Notes under the pieces: model-generated | What the model was told of the DNA's origin: nothing | What the model saw: the letters and a program-made list of their open reading frames with translations, nothing else | Databases searched by the model: none | Program-made: the position numbers and the translations under genes | NCBI RefSeq assembly: GCF_019357415.1 | Contig: NZ_CP048410.1 | Span: forward strand, 496,001 to 560,000 | Reading direction: 5' to 3' | Length of the DNA: 64,000 nucleotides | From: Gramella sp. MT6 | Lineage (GTDB): Bacteria; Bacteroidota; Bacteroidia; Flavobacteriales; Flavobacteriaceae | Shown here: one piece after another, positions 17,783 to 26,593 of the stretch | How positions within the stretch are numbered: position 1 is the stretch's first letter | How the letters are laid out: the number at the start of each line of letters is the position of its first letter

Positions 17783-18610
17783 ATGAAAAATATCCTAGTC
17801 CCTACCGACTTCAGCGACCAGGCTGAAAAGGCATTGAAAGTCGCTGCGCAACTCGCCAGGAGATTTGATGGCGAAATTTATTTACTCCACATGCTGGAGT
17901 TACCCCTTCAGCTAATTGATCCAGTGGGCGGTAGCAGCCAGAATCTCCCTGAAGCCATATTCTTTATGAAACTCGCCCATCAGCGATTTAATAAGATCAT
18001 GAAGGAGCCATATCTGGAAGGAATAAAAGTTCACGAAACAGTAGAGTTTCACCGTGCTTTTGACGGTATTATGGAGATAGGTAAAGAGAAGAAATGCGAC
18101 CTTATTGTGATGGGGTCACATGGCACCAGTGGATTCCAGGAAATGTTCATTGGCTCTAATACTGAAAAGGTGGTAAGACATTCAGAGATTCCTGTTCTTG
18201 TTATCAAAAACGAGATCTCCGATTTTGCAATAGACAATTTTATATTCGCTACCGATGCAAATCCTAATAACAAGAAGACTTTAAGCAAAGCTTTGAAATT
18301 CGCTCAAACACTTGGTGCGAATCTTCACCTGTTATTTATTAATACCCCTAATGATTTTGTAACCAGCAAGGAGGCTCACAATAGGATAAAGGAATTTGTT
18401 GGTGATCTTGAACCTAAGGTACACCAGATTCATATATTTAATGATATAAGTGTTGAACAGGGAATACTAAACTTTGCCAATAAGTTCAATGCCGGGCTAA
18501 TTGGTATAGCTACCCATGGCAGGAAGGGTATTGCGCATTTTTTCAATGGCAGCATAAGCGAGGATCTGGTAAACCATTCTACCAGACCAGTAGTTACCTT
18601 TAAGATCTAA
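17783..18610 (+). CDS. Tandem universal stress protein (two UspA domains)
   Basis: A 275-residue cytoplasmic protein made of two consecutive Usp domains (about 1-140 and 150-275). The first starts MKNILVPTDFSDQAEKAL and ends with the ATP-binding signature GSHGTSGFQEMFIGSNTE (G-2X-G-9X-GS). The second retains a related GIATHGRKGIAHFFNGSISE. Such proteins bind ATP and are induced by stress; the target is unknown. The stop codon overlaps the stop region of the convergent gene by four bases (18607-18610). Confidence 0.92.
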   Translation: MKNILVPTDFSDQAEKALKVAAQLARRFDGEIYLLHMLELPLQLIDPVGGSSQNLPEAIFFMKLAHQRFNKIMKEPYLEGIKVHETVEFHRAFDGIMEIGKEKKCDLIVMGSHGTSGFQEMFIGSNTEKVVRHSEIPVLVIKNEISDFAIDNFIFATDANPNNKKTLSKALKFAQTLGANLHLLFINTPNDFVTSKEAHNRIKEFVGDLEPKVHQIHIFNDISVEQGILNFANKFNAGLIGIATHGRKGIAHFFNGSISEDLVNHSTRPVVTFKI

Positions 18611-20139
18611 AGAAAAGACTTTAAAGCACCATTCTTTAACAGGTTCCAAAGATAATTCCAGAAAGATTTAGTGGTATCCCTTTGATAACTGATCTCTTTA
18701 TAATTTGCTTTATTATTCAATGCTTTATTTCGAACTATCAGGTTAGCCAGACCAGATATTATTTTATTCTTCCTTTTACCGTCCTTGCGTAAAACTTCAA
18801 CTTTAAAATCCTTATACTCCAATCGCATCTCTCCCTGGGCCTGATTTTCATTTCCGTAGAAATTGAAATACATATTAAGGATCTCTCCACTAGCTTCAAT
18901 ATTCATCCCAGCTTTAAAGAACTCATTCATCTGCGCTGCGGAAAGTCTTCCCATATCTCCAGAAATCTGGAACTGGTCTGAGCGACTACTTACATCGAAT
19001 TGCCATTCTATGTGTAATGGCGCACCCTTCATAAAACTAGCATTGGAAATTACCTGAATTTTAGGAAAATCTTCCCGCCTTATACCAATATTGGTAAAGT
19101 TCGAAATACTCATATTAAGATCTGAAAATTCCACCATCCCAGCCTCCCGGTCATCACGAATATTTTCCTCGTACTTTAAGTAACTATCCGCAATTTGGAT
19201 AGAATCAAACTGTATTAGAATTGGCATTTTCCTGATCATCTCGCTATACATGGGTTTGAAGCTATTATCGTCAGGTAGTGTTTTATCACGGTATATTTTG
19301 AAATTTGCGCTCTTTAATTCAGTGTAAGGATTCTGGAATTTAAGTGAATCATTCTGCATGGTCCAGTTCAAATCCGCCAGTAAAATTGTATCTATTGAAA
19401 GCTGATATCTGTCCTTTTCTTTATTTATGGTTTTTTGAAAAGCTTCTTTAGAAAATTTTGGATTGATGCTAAGATCTGCTATAGTCACTCTATTATTGTC
19501 AATTTCGAGATCACCTATAGCCAGTTCGTGCTGTTTATCCATATCATAGAACAGGCTATCGGCATTCAACAGAATAAGTTCATAATTAAACGGAATGGTT
19601 TCCTTGAGGGTTTGTGCATTGACCCGCACCTGCTCCATCGTTATAGCTTTCAAATTCGCGAAGAGGCGGTGACTAGTGCTATCTTCTTCAAAGATCTCAA
19701 AGCTCCCGTCCCTAATATTCACATTTTTGATGAGGATCTTATTTTTGAATTTAGAAGATCCTTTCGCTTTATCAGAATTAGTTGAATCTTCGGACTTCTT
19801 TTGAAAATTGTAGAATTTAACCACTGGTTTTGAGATCTGAAGATTTCCAACCACAATATCCTTTTTAGTTATGTAATTCCAAATGTGAATATCATTCAGT
19901 TTGATCGTATCCACCTTTAAGGTCTTATTTTCCAATTTTGCAAAAGGATTGATAACCTCAGCCTTACGGTCAAGCAATTTTACATCGACCTTATCAAAGG
20001 TCACTTTTGCTTTTTTAAGGTTATCTTCTATGCCCGTCTTTATTCTCTTCTCCAGATAATTATTTAAAAAGAGAAGACCTATCGCCAGAAGACCAATTCC
20101 AATAAGAATTCCAACGGCGAGTTTAGTATTTTTCATCAA
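18607..20139 (-). CDS. Membrane-anchored periplasmic protein with AsmA-like architecture
   Basis: A 510-residue protein with one N-terminal transmembrane helix (residues about 8-27) followed by a long beta-rich periplasmic region. Repeated pieces such as VDVKLLDRKAEVINPFAKL, TLKVDTIKLNDIHIW and ILIKNVNIRDGSFEIFEED resemble the repeating grooves of AsmA/DUF748-like proteins, which are thought to aid lipid or outer-membrane homeostasis. I do not recognise the family with certainty. It is monocistronic and converges with the usp gene with a four-base overlap. Confidence 0.6.
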   Translation of the reverse strand: MMKNTKLAVGILIGIGLLAIGLLFLNNYLEKRIKTGIEDNLKKAKVTFDKVDVKLLDRKAEVINPFAKLENKTLKVDTIKLNDIHIWNYITKKDIVVGNLQISKPVVKFYNFQKKSEDSTNSDKAKGSSKFKNKILIKNVNIRDGSFEIFEEDSTSHRLFANLKAITMEQVRVNAQTLKETIPFNYELILLNADSLFYDMDKQHELAIGDLEIDNNRVTIADLSINPKFSKEAFQKTINKEKDRYQLSIDTILLADLNWTMQNDSLKFQNPYTELKSANFKIYRDKTLPDDNSFKPMYSEMIRKMPILIQFDSIQIADSYLKYEENIRDDREAGMVEFSDLNMSISNFTNIGIRREDFPKIQVISNASFMKGAPLHIEWQFDVSSRSDQFQISGDMGRLSAAQMNEFFKAGMNIEASGEILNMYFNFYGNENQAQGEMRLEYKDFKVEVLRKDGKRKNKIISGLANLIVRNKALNNKANYKEISYQRDTTKSFWNYLWNLLKNGALKSFL

Positions 20140-20236
20140 GTGAATAGCTTTTTGTGAAAACCAATTTACAATTCCGAAGTCTACCTGCGCCCCGTTTAAG
20201 AATTTTTAACTTAAAAGTTTGTGAGCCAGATGTTGC

Positions 20237-20244
20237 CAAAGTTA
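20237..20244 (-). promoter_or_regulatory. Possible -7 box for the AsmA-like gene
   Basis: TAACTTTG on the minus strand matches TAnnTTTG and lies about 95 bases before the start codon at 20139. No convincing -33 element is seen. Confidence 0.35.
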
Positions 20245-20294
20245 AATTTCTGTCAAACTTAATTTTTTACTTTCCTGGTCCGGTATTTGGGTGT

Positions 20295-20302
20295 TATATT
20301 TG
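20295..20302 (+). promoter_or_regulatory. Flavobacterial -7 box that fixes the start of the small membrane protein gene
   Basis: TATATTTG fits TAnnTTTG, with a TTTC about 20 bases upstream. Transcription would begin near 20309. That rules out the longer reading frame starting with TTG at 20287 and supports the ATG at 20323. Confidence 0.55.
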
Positions 20303-20322
20303 ACCAGATTCAAAAAGAAAAA

Positions 20323-20538
20323 ATGTTTTTAAAAGTAGGTATAAAGATTTTGTTTTTAATAACCGAGATTTTCCTTGGTTTTTACAGCTTGGTGGTTAGC
20401 GAAAGCTTGCTGATAAAGTTTATCTTTTTTGCCGTTACCGCAGCAATTATTGCTTTTGGTATGTTAAAAACTATCAATAAAATATTACCCGCAGATAAGA
20501 GCCTGGTAGATATTCAGGCAGAAGAGAAAGAAAAATAG
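20323..20538 (+). CDS. Small two-helix membrane protein of unknown function
   Basis: A 71-residue protein with two hydrophobic helices (KILFLITEIFLGFYSLVV and LIKFIFFAVTAAIIAFGMLK) and a short charged cytoplasmic tail ending EEKEK. A longer frame could start at a TTG 36 bases upstream, but a promoter box overlaps it, so ATG 20323 is preferred. The gene has its own promoter and a strong terminator. Small flavobacterial membrane proteins of this shape are common; I assign no function. Confidence 0.7.
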   Translation: MFLKVGIKILFLITEIFLGFYSLVVSESLLIKFIFFAVTAAIIAFGMLKTINKILPADKSLVDIQAEEKEK

Positions 20539-20557
20539 ATTTAAAAGACCATTGATG

Positions 20558-20589
20558 AAAATCCGTTGATAACCTCAACGGATTTTTTT
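20558..20589 (+). terminator. Intrinsic terminator after the small membrane protein gene
   Basis: A 12-bp perfect stem (AAAATCCGTTGA with TCAACGGATTTT) around a TAACC loop, followed by a T-run. Confidence 0.92.
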
Positions 20590-20620
20590 ATTTAAATTAC
20601 CCATCATCTAAACTGAAAAT

Positions 20621-21238
20621 ATGAGGCTTATATGTTTGGCCGACACTCATAACAGACACAATGAAATTCCTATTCCAAAAGGGGACATACTTATCCATGC
20701 GGGAGATTGCACAGACGGTGGAACCAGAAACGAAAGCGAGAGTTTTCTAAAATGGTTCTCTTCCCAGCCCCATAAATACAAAATTTTAGTGCCAGGTAAC
20801 CATGACTTTTATTTTGAAAAGCCTGAAAATCTTAAAAATATACCTGAAAATATAGAATTACTTCTGGATAGAGGAATTGAAATAGAAGGAATAAAATTCT
20901 GGGGCTCTCCGGTTACACCAGGTTTGGATAACTGGGCTTTTAACAGGGAAAGGGGAAAAGCAATTAAAAAACATTGGGATCTCATCCCTGATGGCACTAA
21001 AATTTTAATTACTCATACTCCTCCCTTCGGAATTCTGGATGAAATTGGAAGTGGAATTCACTTAGGCTGTGAAGAATTAACAAAAGCCTTACGAGTTGTT
21101 GAACCAACCTACCATTTGTTTGGACACATTCATCACGCATCCGGGTCGACCAGCAGGTCCGATATTAAATATTTTAACTTATCAATAATGGACGAACGCT
21201 TGAGAATCATGCATTCTCCAATTATTATAGATCTTTAA
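20621..21238 (+). CDS. Calcineurin-like metallophosphoesterase
   Basis: A 205-residue soluble enzyme with all dinuclear-metal motifs: LADTHNRH (D-x-H), HAGDCTDGG (GDxxD), GNHDFYF (GNHD), ITHTPPFGILDEIGSG and FGHIHHASG (GHxH). The spacing and the HTPPFGILD motif resemble the MPPED1/MPPED2-type cyclic-nucleotide/phosphoester phosphodiesterases. The natural substrate is not predictable. There is no signal peptide, so it is cytoplasmic. It stands alone between two small unknown genes. Confidence 0.88.
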   Translation: MRLICLADTHNRHNEIPIPKGDILIHAGDCTDGGTRNESESFLKWFSSQPHKYKILVPGNHDFYFEKPENLKNIPENIELLLDRGIEIEGIKFWGSPVTPGLDNWAFNRERGKAIKKHWDLIPDGTKILITHTPPFGILDEIGSGIHLGCEELTKALRVVEPTYHLFGHIHHASGSTSRSDIKYFNLSIMDERLRIMHSPIIIDL

Positions 21239-21311
21239 TCCCAATGTCTTCTTAAGGATTATCAGCTCAAGTTAAAAATTTATTAATCAGGTATTAATTA
21301 GATTTTTCTTA

Positions 21312-21327
21312 ACAGCATTTATGCTGT
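21312..21327. promoter_or_regulatory. Palindrome over the -33 region of the 109-residue gene
   Basis: ACAGCA-TTTA-TGCTGT is a perfect 6-bp inverted repeat. It lies 7 bases upstream of a near-consensus -7 box (TAATTTAG, 21335-21342), so it covers where the -33 element would be. It could be an operator for a dimeric regulator; no regulator is encoded next to it. Confidence 0.35.
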
Positions 21328-21372
21328 CTATTAGTAATTTAGCCTCGTCGATAATGATGAAAAAGAAGTTAA

Positions 21373-21702
21373 ATGAATACAATTACTACCCCCGAGATAA
21401 TTGACCAGGTTAAGGATCTCATTTCTTACAGCATAATAAATAAGAACGTTGAAAAGTCAAATTTTCAAACGATGCACCGGGCTTTGGTGAAAAAATATTT
21501 TGATGCCAAGCATGTAAATATCGATTATCAGGAACAAACTATAGATTTGAAACTTCCGGTAGGTCAGAATAAATACACGCAGATTACTTTTGAATGTCAG
21601 AATATCGAACGATTCTTAAAATCGTGTTTGAAAAAAGATGATAAGAGTATTTTCTTTTACCAGAGCTTGCTGAATCATTACAATATTATATCTGCAGCTT
21701 AA
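21373..21702 (+). CDS. Conserved-looking small protein of unknown function
   Basis: A 109-residue soluble protein, mixed charged and hydrophobic, without signal peptide or membrane helix. It contains DQVKDLISYSIINKNVEKS and a C-terminal aromatic stretch (KSIFFYQSLLNHYNI). I do not recognise a family. It is a single-gene unit, with a palindrome in the promoter region and a clear terminator, so it is very likely a real gene. Confidence 0.7.
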   Translation: MNTITTPEIIDQVKDLISYSIINKNVEKSNFQTMHRALVKKYFDAKHVNIDYQEQTIDLKLPVGQNKYTQITFECQNIERFLKSCLKKDDKSIFFYQSLLNHYNIISAA

Positions 21703-21732
21703 AAAATTCAATATCCTATACTAACCCAATCT

Positions 21733-21760
21733 AAACCTGTTCCCTACACGGGTTTTTTTT
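21733..21760 (+). terminator. Intrinsic terminator after the 109-residue gene
   Basis: Stem AAACCTGT/ACGGGTTT (8 bp including one G-U) with a TCCCTAC loop and a following run of eight T (partly stem). Confidence 0.85.
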
Positions 21761-21810
21761 ATGCCTAATTTTCTTTTACTGATTCATTATTAATAATTCT
21801 TCATTGTTGT

Positions 21811-21858
21811 ATCTTTTCGAAAGAGTGCAGCGACCGAGAAATCTCTTTCGGTTGCAGA
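21811..21858. repeat. REP-like palindromic intergenic element
   Basis: The segment containing CGAAAGAGTGCAGCGACCG followed by AGAAATCTCTTTCGGTTGC can fold: GCGACCGAGA pairs with TCTTTCGGTTGC allowing G-U. The phrase GCAGCGACCGAGAAATCTC closely resembles the dispersed palindromes common between genes in Flavobacteriaceae. It sits between two converging transcription units, a usual location for such elements. Confidence 0.5.
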
Positions 21859-21861
21859 ATA

Positions 21862-21884
21862 GAAAACCCGGCTTTGGACCGGGT
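21862..21884 (-). terminator. Intrinsic terminator at the end of the polysaccharide operon
   Basis: On the minus strand ACCCGG-TCCAAAG-CCGGGT is followed by TTTTC. It lies 29 bases after the wzi stop codon. Confidence 0.75.
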
Positions 21885-21912
21885 CGGAGATATACTTCTA
21901 TCTAAATTAAAA

Positions 21913-23265
21913 CTAGAACTGCCTGGACAGACTTATCCCGGCTCCAAAAATGGGTTTCTCCACCGAGTTTACATCAAGCCCTAAGCTTAGGTCTGCCTTT
22001 ACCGGAAGATTTAAAACCCTCCATTTAGAATAGAAATTAAAAACATTCTCATCCAGACCTTCTGGATTCAAAGGTTGTCTAAAGGTGCCTTCGTTATGAC
22101 GATAGGTTAATAGAATTTTATATGGGAAGCTTTGCGAATAATTAGAGAACTGCCCTCCAATTCCAATATGATGTGCGCTGAATTTGTTGTTAATTACCTT
22201 ATTAGTTGTAGAATGGTAAGTAAACAATGGTGATCCAAATACTTTCCCATTAAAAGCCCAACCCCTGGTATAGAATCCACTATTAAAATAATTATCTGCT
22301 CCCCAGGCGTTCACATCATTACTTTGATCGCGCGTGGTATAATATTCGTAAATCAATGAATTTACAAGTTTATCCTCCTCATAAAATTGCCAGAACAAAC
22401 CGTATCTACCATCAGGAAAATTAGCCAAGCGGCTTCCTGAGCCATCCTCAAATATTGAATTATAAATAAATTTGAGTTCTGATTGTTTAAATCTTTTAGT
22501 TAGGTATAGTTCCCATGAGCCAAGATGATTGCCTAAAGCATTTTCCTGATCTCCCTGAACAGCTGTTTCACCTCCTGCTCTTCCGCCAACAATGCGTAAA
22601 TAATCTTTTATAGATTCAGGTTGATCTCCAAAACTTTCTGAAGTTCCTCCCCATTGTGCAAAATGTTGGATTCCTCCCTGTAAAGTAAAGCTTTCGGAGA
22701 AATTGAGAATCAACTGCAGCTTTTTGTGATGGGTAAAACGATTTGAAAAATGATGATCATTCTGATAATAATCTTCCCAGGCAAAGATCAATCCTATTTT
22801 TTTATTTGTAGAGAAATAGACTGGCTCATTGGTTTGGATCTGGAGACCAAAAAGAGGCCTGGAATTTATAGACCATAATATATTTTCGTTAGTAGCACTT
22901 AAACCATTATATAATTCGGGCTCCTGCTTTCTTCCCCCAATCACCTGAAGCCACTTATATTTGAAATCGGCATAAAGTTCATCTATAAATACCTCTTCGC
23001 CAAAGGTATCCTGGTAGAGGATCCCCCCTCCAATTTCTAGATTCGAATACTCAAAAAAATTGTAATTCAGTCTTCCATTTATCCAGCCATCAAAGTTGGT
23101 ATCTTCTGAAACTCTGCCTCGTTGATTGGAATAAAACCAGAAGGGCAAATCCTCTCTAGAAGAATAGTATCCCTCTAAATTTACGCTTCCGGAAAATTCG
23201 GCCTGAGCTAGAACGAATTTCGAAGAGGTTAGAAAAACGATCGATAAAACAAACTTAAATCTCAT
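21913..23265 (-). CDS. Outer-membrane capsule assembly protein, Wzi family
   Basis: A 450-residue protein with a signal peptide (cleaved about VLAQAEF) and alternating beta strands ending in an aromatic residue (ISLSRQF), an outer-membrane beta-barrel. The pattern DLPFWFYSNQRGRVSEDTNF, the GGRKQEPELYNGLSATNENI turn and the later repeats fit Caps_assemb_Wzi. Wzi anchors or organises secreted polysaccharide at the cell surface. It is the last gene of the locus, and a terminator-like hairpin separates it from wzc, so it may be expressed at a lower level than the upstream genes. Confidence 0.85.
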   Translation of the reverse strand: MRFKFVLSIVFLTSSKFVLAQAEFSGSVNLEGYYSSREDLPFWFYSNQRGRVSEDTNFDGWINGRLNYNFFEYSNLEIGGGILYQDTFGEEVFIDELYADFKYKWLQVIGGRKQEPELYNGLSATNENILWSINSRPLFGLQIQTNEPVYFSTNKKIGLIFAWEDYYQNDHHFSNRFTHHKKLQLILNFSESFTLQGGIQHFAQWGGTSESFGDQPESIKDYLRIVGGRAGGETAVQGDQENALGNHLGSWELYLTKRFKQSELKFIYNSIFEDGSGSRLANFPDGRYGLFWQFYEEDKLVNSLIYEYYTTRDQSNDVNAWGADNYFNSGFYTRGWAFNGKVFGSPLFTYHSTTNKVINNKFSAHHIGIGGQFSNYSQSFPYKILLTYRHNEGTFRQPLNPEGLDENVFNFYSKWRVLNLPVKADLSLGLDVNSVEKPIFGAGISLSRQF

Positions 23266-23271
23266 GCAAAT

Positions 23272-23301
23272 AAAAATTAGCCCTGAGATGGTTCAGGGCT
23301 A
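23272..23301 (-). terminator. Terminator-like hairpin between wzc and wzi
   Basis: TAGCCCTGA and TCAGGGCTA form a perfect 9-bp stem with a six-base loop, followed on the minus strand by AATTTTTAT. The T-tract is interrupted by AA, so termination is probably partial. Confidence 0.6.
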
Positions 23302-23324
23302 TATAATTTAAATTTAGTAATTCT

Positions 23325-25730
23325 TTAGAAGGCAGCTACTTTACCTTTTAATCTCTTCATAAAGGATTTTTTCTCCTCCCCGTAGGCATAACCATATTTA
23401 TTACCGTAACCGAAGTTAGCCCACTTCACATCATTTAGTACAAAGCTCAGATCACTGAATTTCCCATCATTTTTAGCATCTACGGCGAACTGTAGCAATT
23501 TCTTTTCGGTATAACCTGCTCTTACTACATATAAAGTAAGATCTGCCCATTTATTGATAAGGAAAGTATCTGTAACTAAAAGAGATGGGGCCGTATCTAC
23601 GATCACATAATCATACATAGTTTCCAGCTCTTCAAACATCTCCCCGGTTTTGCTCCTTCTCCATAATTCAGATGGGTTTGGAGGAATGGTTCCTGAAGGT
23701 AATAACTGGAGATTTGGATTCCCGGTATTGGATTCTCTGATAAGGTCCTTTAATTTAAGTTCATCCTTGGCCAGATAATCGCTGACACCTATATGCTCAC
23801 GGGCATCGATCTCAAATCTTTGTAGCTGTGGATTTCGAAGATCGGCTCCAACAAGTAAAACCCTCTTGTTGGTATTGGCCAGGGTAACCGCCAGGTTAAA
23901 AGAAACCAGGGTCTTACCCTCTCCTTTTACGGTAGAGGTTACAAAAATGGTATTCCCTCTTTCTTTATCTGCCGTATTTATAAGTAAATACTGCAGGTTG
24001 GTGTGTAGAATTCTGAAAGACTCCGCAAGTACACTACGATCATTTTTAAGGATCATCTCACTTTCTCTCTTTTCAACTCTTGGGATCTCGCCTACTACCG
24101 GAATTTGCTTAGCCTGTTTTTCCAGGTCTTCACGACTCTTAACTTTATTGCTTAATAAAGTTTTTAGGTAGATCGCCAGAAAAGGGATTAGAAGTCCTAA
24201 AATAAAAGCCGCCAGAAGAATGATCTTAGGTTTCGGCGAAACCGCTCCTACAGAACTATAAGCCCTGTCCACGATCTTAGCTTTGGGAGCAGTAACTGCG
24301 AGGCTTAAAGAGTTTTCTTCTCTTTTCTGAAGTAAGAATAAGTAAAGGGATTCTTTGATATTCTGTTGTCTTTCAATTCCACGATATTGCCTTTCCTTGG
24401 CAGGCACGGCAGAAATCTTCGAATTAATTACCGAACCCTGTCTTTCCAGTTCCTGCTGCGAAACCTGGAGGTTTGATCTTAGTCTTTCAAAACTAGCCAG
24501 AACGTTCCCTCTTATTTGTTCGATCTGGCTGTTCAATCTTTTAACTACCGGGTTCTTTTCGGTAGATCCGCTCAGGATTCTGTTGTGCTCCAATACCAGG
24601 TTATTATATTCCTCAATACTGGCATTCACAGATTGTTCCTGTATTCCAAGATTTGCCGGCAAAAGGTCTGAACCTGAATCACTCTTTAAATAACTGATCA
24701 TGGTATTGGCCAGTTCCAGCTGAGTCCCTATCTCTTGTTCCTTTTTATTATAGTCGCTCACATTCTCGATAAACATCTCAGATTCAGCTTCAATATTGGT
24801 CAGCTGATTAGCTTCCTTGAATTCTTCCTTGCCTGTTTCTACAGAATCCAGTTCTTCATTTATGATCTGCAACCTCTCATCTATAAAAGTGGCGGTATTC
24901 CTGGCAACAAGGTTTTTGTCTTCTATAGCTTCCTGGTTATATTCAAAGATCAGTTGATCTAATATATCCTGAGCTTTTTCTTTTACCGAATCATCCAACC
25001 CTAATTCAATAAGGCTAGAATTCTTATCGGTTAGATTGATCTGAAGTTTAGACCTGTAATTTGAAACTACCGACTCTATATTGGAAAACCTAATTATCAG
25101 TTCCGGAAATTCCGGATCTTGCCCTGAACCATATTCTGTATTTTCAACCAGAATGATATCTGCAAAAGCGATCTCCATCGGCTGACCTATCTTACCTTTA
25201 TATACCTCTTCGGTTTCAGTATTGATCAACTGAAATTCGTTCCCGGTTCCTTTTTCGAACCTGAAATTATTTTCAGCCTCCCTGGAAAATTCCGCAAGTG
25301 CTTTTTCATCCATCTTTAATACCTGCACAAAATATGGAGTGTTCCGGTAAAGCTCAGGACTTTTGACGGCATCTTCGTTGAAATAGGTGATATTAAGATT
25401 AAGTGCCTTGATAACATTAGTCATCATTCTTTTAGAACGCAGGATTCCGATCTCATTTTCTATGGAAGCCGTGCCCATTCCGCCTAAAAGGCCCAGATCG
25501 GCAAAGGCGGCCATTTCAGAAGAAGGAGATTTACCTTTTTCATCTTTAATGATGATGCTGGCTAAAGTATGATAGGTTGGAGTGGTGACTTTTAGATAGG
25601 TGAAGGCCAAAACCACACATACCAGCACACCTAAAACAAACCAGGGCCAGTGCTTTAAATATCTTTCCAGTTCGTCCCGTAGATCTATTTCCTCTTCTTG
25701 TGGACGATTATTGTGATTTGATTGTGACAT
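23325..25730 (-). CDS. Polysaccharide co-polymerase with tyrosine autokinase domain (Wzc type)
   Basis: An 801-residue inner-membrane protein. It has an N-terminal Wzz domain with TM1 (WPWFVLGVLVCVVLAFTYL), a long periplasmic coiled-coil region (about 100-490) and TM2 (IILLAAFILGLLIPFLAIYL). The cytoplasmic BY-kinase domain has Walker A STVKGEGKTLVSF (about 600), Walker A' LLVGADLRNPQ and Walker B YVIVDTAPSLL. The tail has a tyrosine cluster (FGYGNKYGYAYGEEK), the expected autophosphorylation site. With Wza it controls chain length and export in Wzy-dependent polysaccharide synthesis. It overlaps no gene but is only two bases from wza. Confidence 0.93.
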   Translation of the reverse strand: MSQSNHNNRPQEEEIDLRDELERYLKHWPWFVLGVLVCVVLAFTYLKVTTPTYHTLASIIIKDEKGKSPSSEMAAFADLGLLGGMGTASIENEIGILRSKRMMTNVIKALNLNITYFNEDAVKSPELYRNTPYFVQVLKMDEKALAEFSREAENNFRFEKGTGNEFQLINTETEEVYKGKIGQPMEIAFADIILVENTEYGSGQDPEFPELIIRFSNIESVVSNYRSKLQINLTDKNSSLIELGLDDSVKEKAQDILDQLIFEYNQEAIEDKNLVARNTATFIDERLQIINEELDSVETGKEEFKEANQLTNIEAESEMFIENVSDYNKKEQEIGTQLELANTMISYLKSDSGSDLLPANLGIQEQSVNASIEEYNNLVLEHNRILSGSTEKNPVVKRLNSQIEQIRGNVLASFERLRSNLQVSQQELERQGSVINSKISAVPAKERQYRGIERQQNIKESLYLFLLQKREENSLSLAVTAPKAKIVDRAYSSVGAVSPKPKIILLAAFILGLLIPFLAIYLKTLLSNKVKSREDLEKQAKQIPVVGEIPRVEKRESEMILKNDRSVLAESFRILHTNLQYLLINTADKERGNTIFVTSTVKGEGKTLVSFNLAVTLANTNKRVLLVGADLRNPQLQRFEIDAREHIGVSDYLAKDELKLKDLIRESNTGNPNLQLLPSGTIPPNPSELWRRSKTGEMFEELETMYDYVIVDTAPSLLVTDTFLINKWADLTLYVVRAGYTEKKLLQFAVDAKNDGKFSDLSFVLNDVKWANFGYGNKYGYAYGEEKKSFMKRLKGKVAAF

Positions 25731-25732
25731 GA

Positions 25733-26539
25733 CTAATTGGTAATTAAAACTGCTAATGAAATTAAAACTGACGCGATAGAGATATAAACCCCGGCATTAC
25801 GGTTATAGCTGGCAGATTGCATCTGCGCTCCATTGGGCTCCACATAGACCACATCGTTTTGCTGTAAATAATAAAATGGTGAATTGATTACGTTCGGGTC
25901 TGTAAGATCAAGATATTCATGGATCTTCTTGCCATTTTCTTCCCGCATTACCAGCACATTATCACGTCTTCCATAAATGCTAAGATCTCCAGCAAATCCC
26001 AGCGCCTTTGGAAGGCTTAAGTATTCATCTCGAATATCAAAGGTTCCCGGCCTGTTCACCTCTCCCAAAACACTCACCTGGAAGTTGACGATGCGCACAT
26101 TTACAATGGGATCCTGAACATACTCGCTAATTTCAGTTTTCAACTTAGATGCGAGTTGCTGTCGATTAAGTCCAGTGACATTTGCAGTTCCCAGTACAGG
26201 AAATTCAATATTCCCATCTGAATCTACCAGGTAGGTCTGTAATTGCTGTCTTCCATTCACCGAAAGGCCGCCAAGTTCGGCACCTCCCTGGGGAACACCT
26301 ATCACCGGAAGGTTAAAAGGCAGTGCTGCCTCCTGTTCTGGAGCAGAGACACTAATAGTCAAAAGATCGTTGCTCTTAATTTGCAAGCCGGTCTTTTTAG
26401 TTTTATCCATAACGGCCTCAGCTTTTTCCAGTCCCTGGAAGTAAACGATCTCTTTCCGGGAAACACAGGAAGTACTTAGTACAGAAGCCAAAAATATGAT
26501 AATAAGTGGTCTGAAAAATTTGGGGTATTTCATTTCCAT
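25733..26539 (-). CDS. Polysaccharide export lipoprotein (Wza family)
   Basis: A 268-residue lipoprotein with lipobox SVLSTSC (Cys near 25) and the start SRKEIVYFQG that is common in Bacteroidota Wza proteins. The Poly_export domain (about 48-150) is followed by a SLBB-like beta-grasp part (VSVLGEVNRPGTFDI) and a C-terminal hydrophobic helix (YISIASVLISLAVLI). It forms the outer-membrane channel for the chain. A weak promoter box (TATATTCG, 26550-26557) lies just upstream, so wza-wzc may have a supplementary promoter. Confidence 0.92.
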   Translation of the reverse strand: MEMKYPKFFRPLIIIFLASVLSTSCVSRKEIVYFQGLEKAEAVMDKTKKTGLQIKSNDLLTISVSAPEQEAALPFNLPVIGVPQGGAELGGLSVNGRQQLQTYLVDSDGNIEFPVLGTANVTGLNRQQLASKLKTEISEYVQDPIVNVRIVNFQVSVLGEVNRPGTFDIRDEYLSLPKALGFAGDLSIYGRRDNVLVMREENGKKIHEYLDLTDPNVINSPFYYLQQNDVVYVEPNGAQMQSASYNRNAGVYISIASVLISLAVLITN

Positions 26540-26593
26540 AAAATTTGTGCGAATATAAACTTTTTAAATTGTTAAAAAAATGTGAAATATCAA

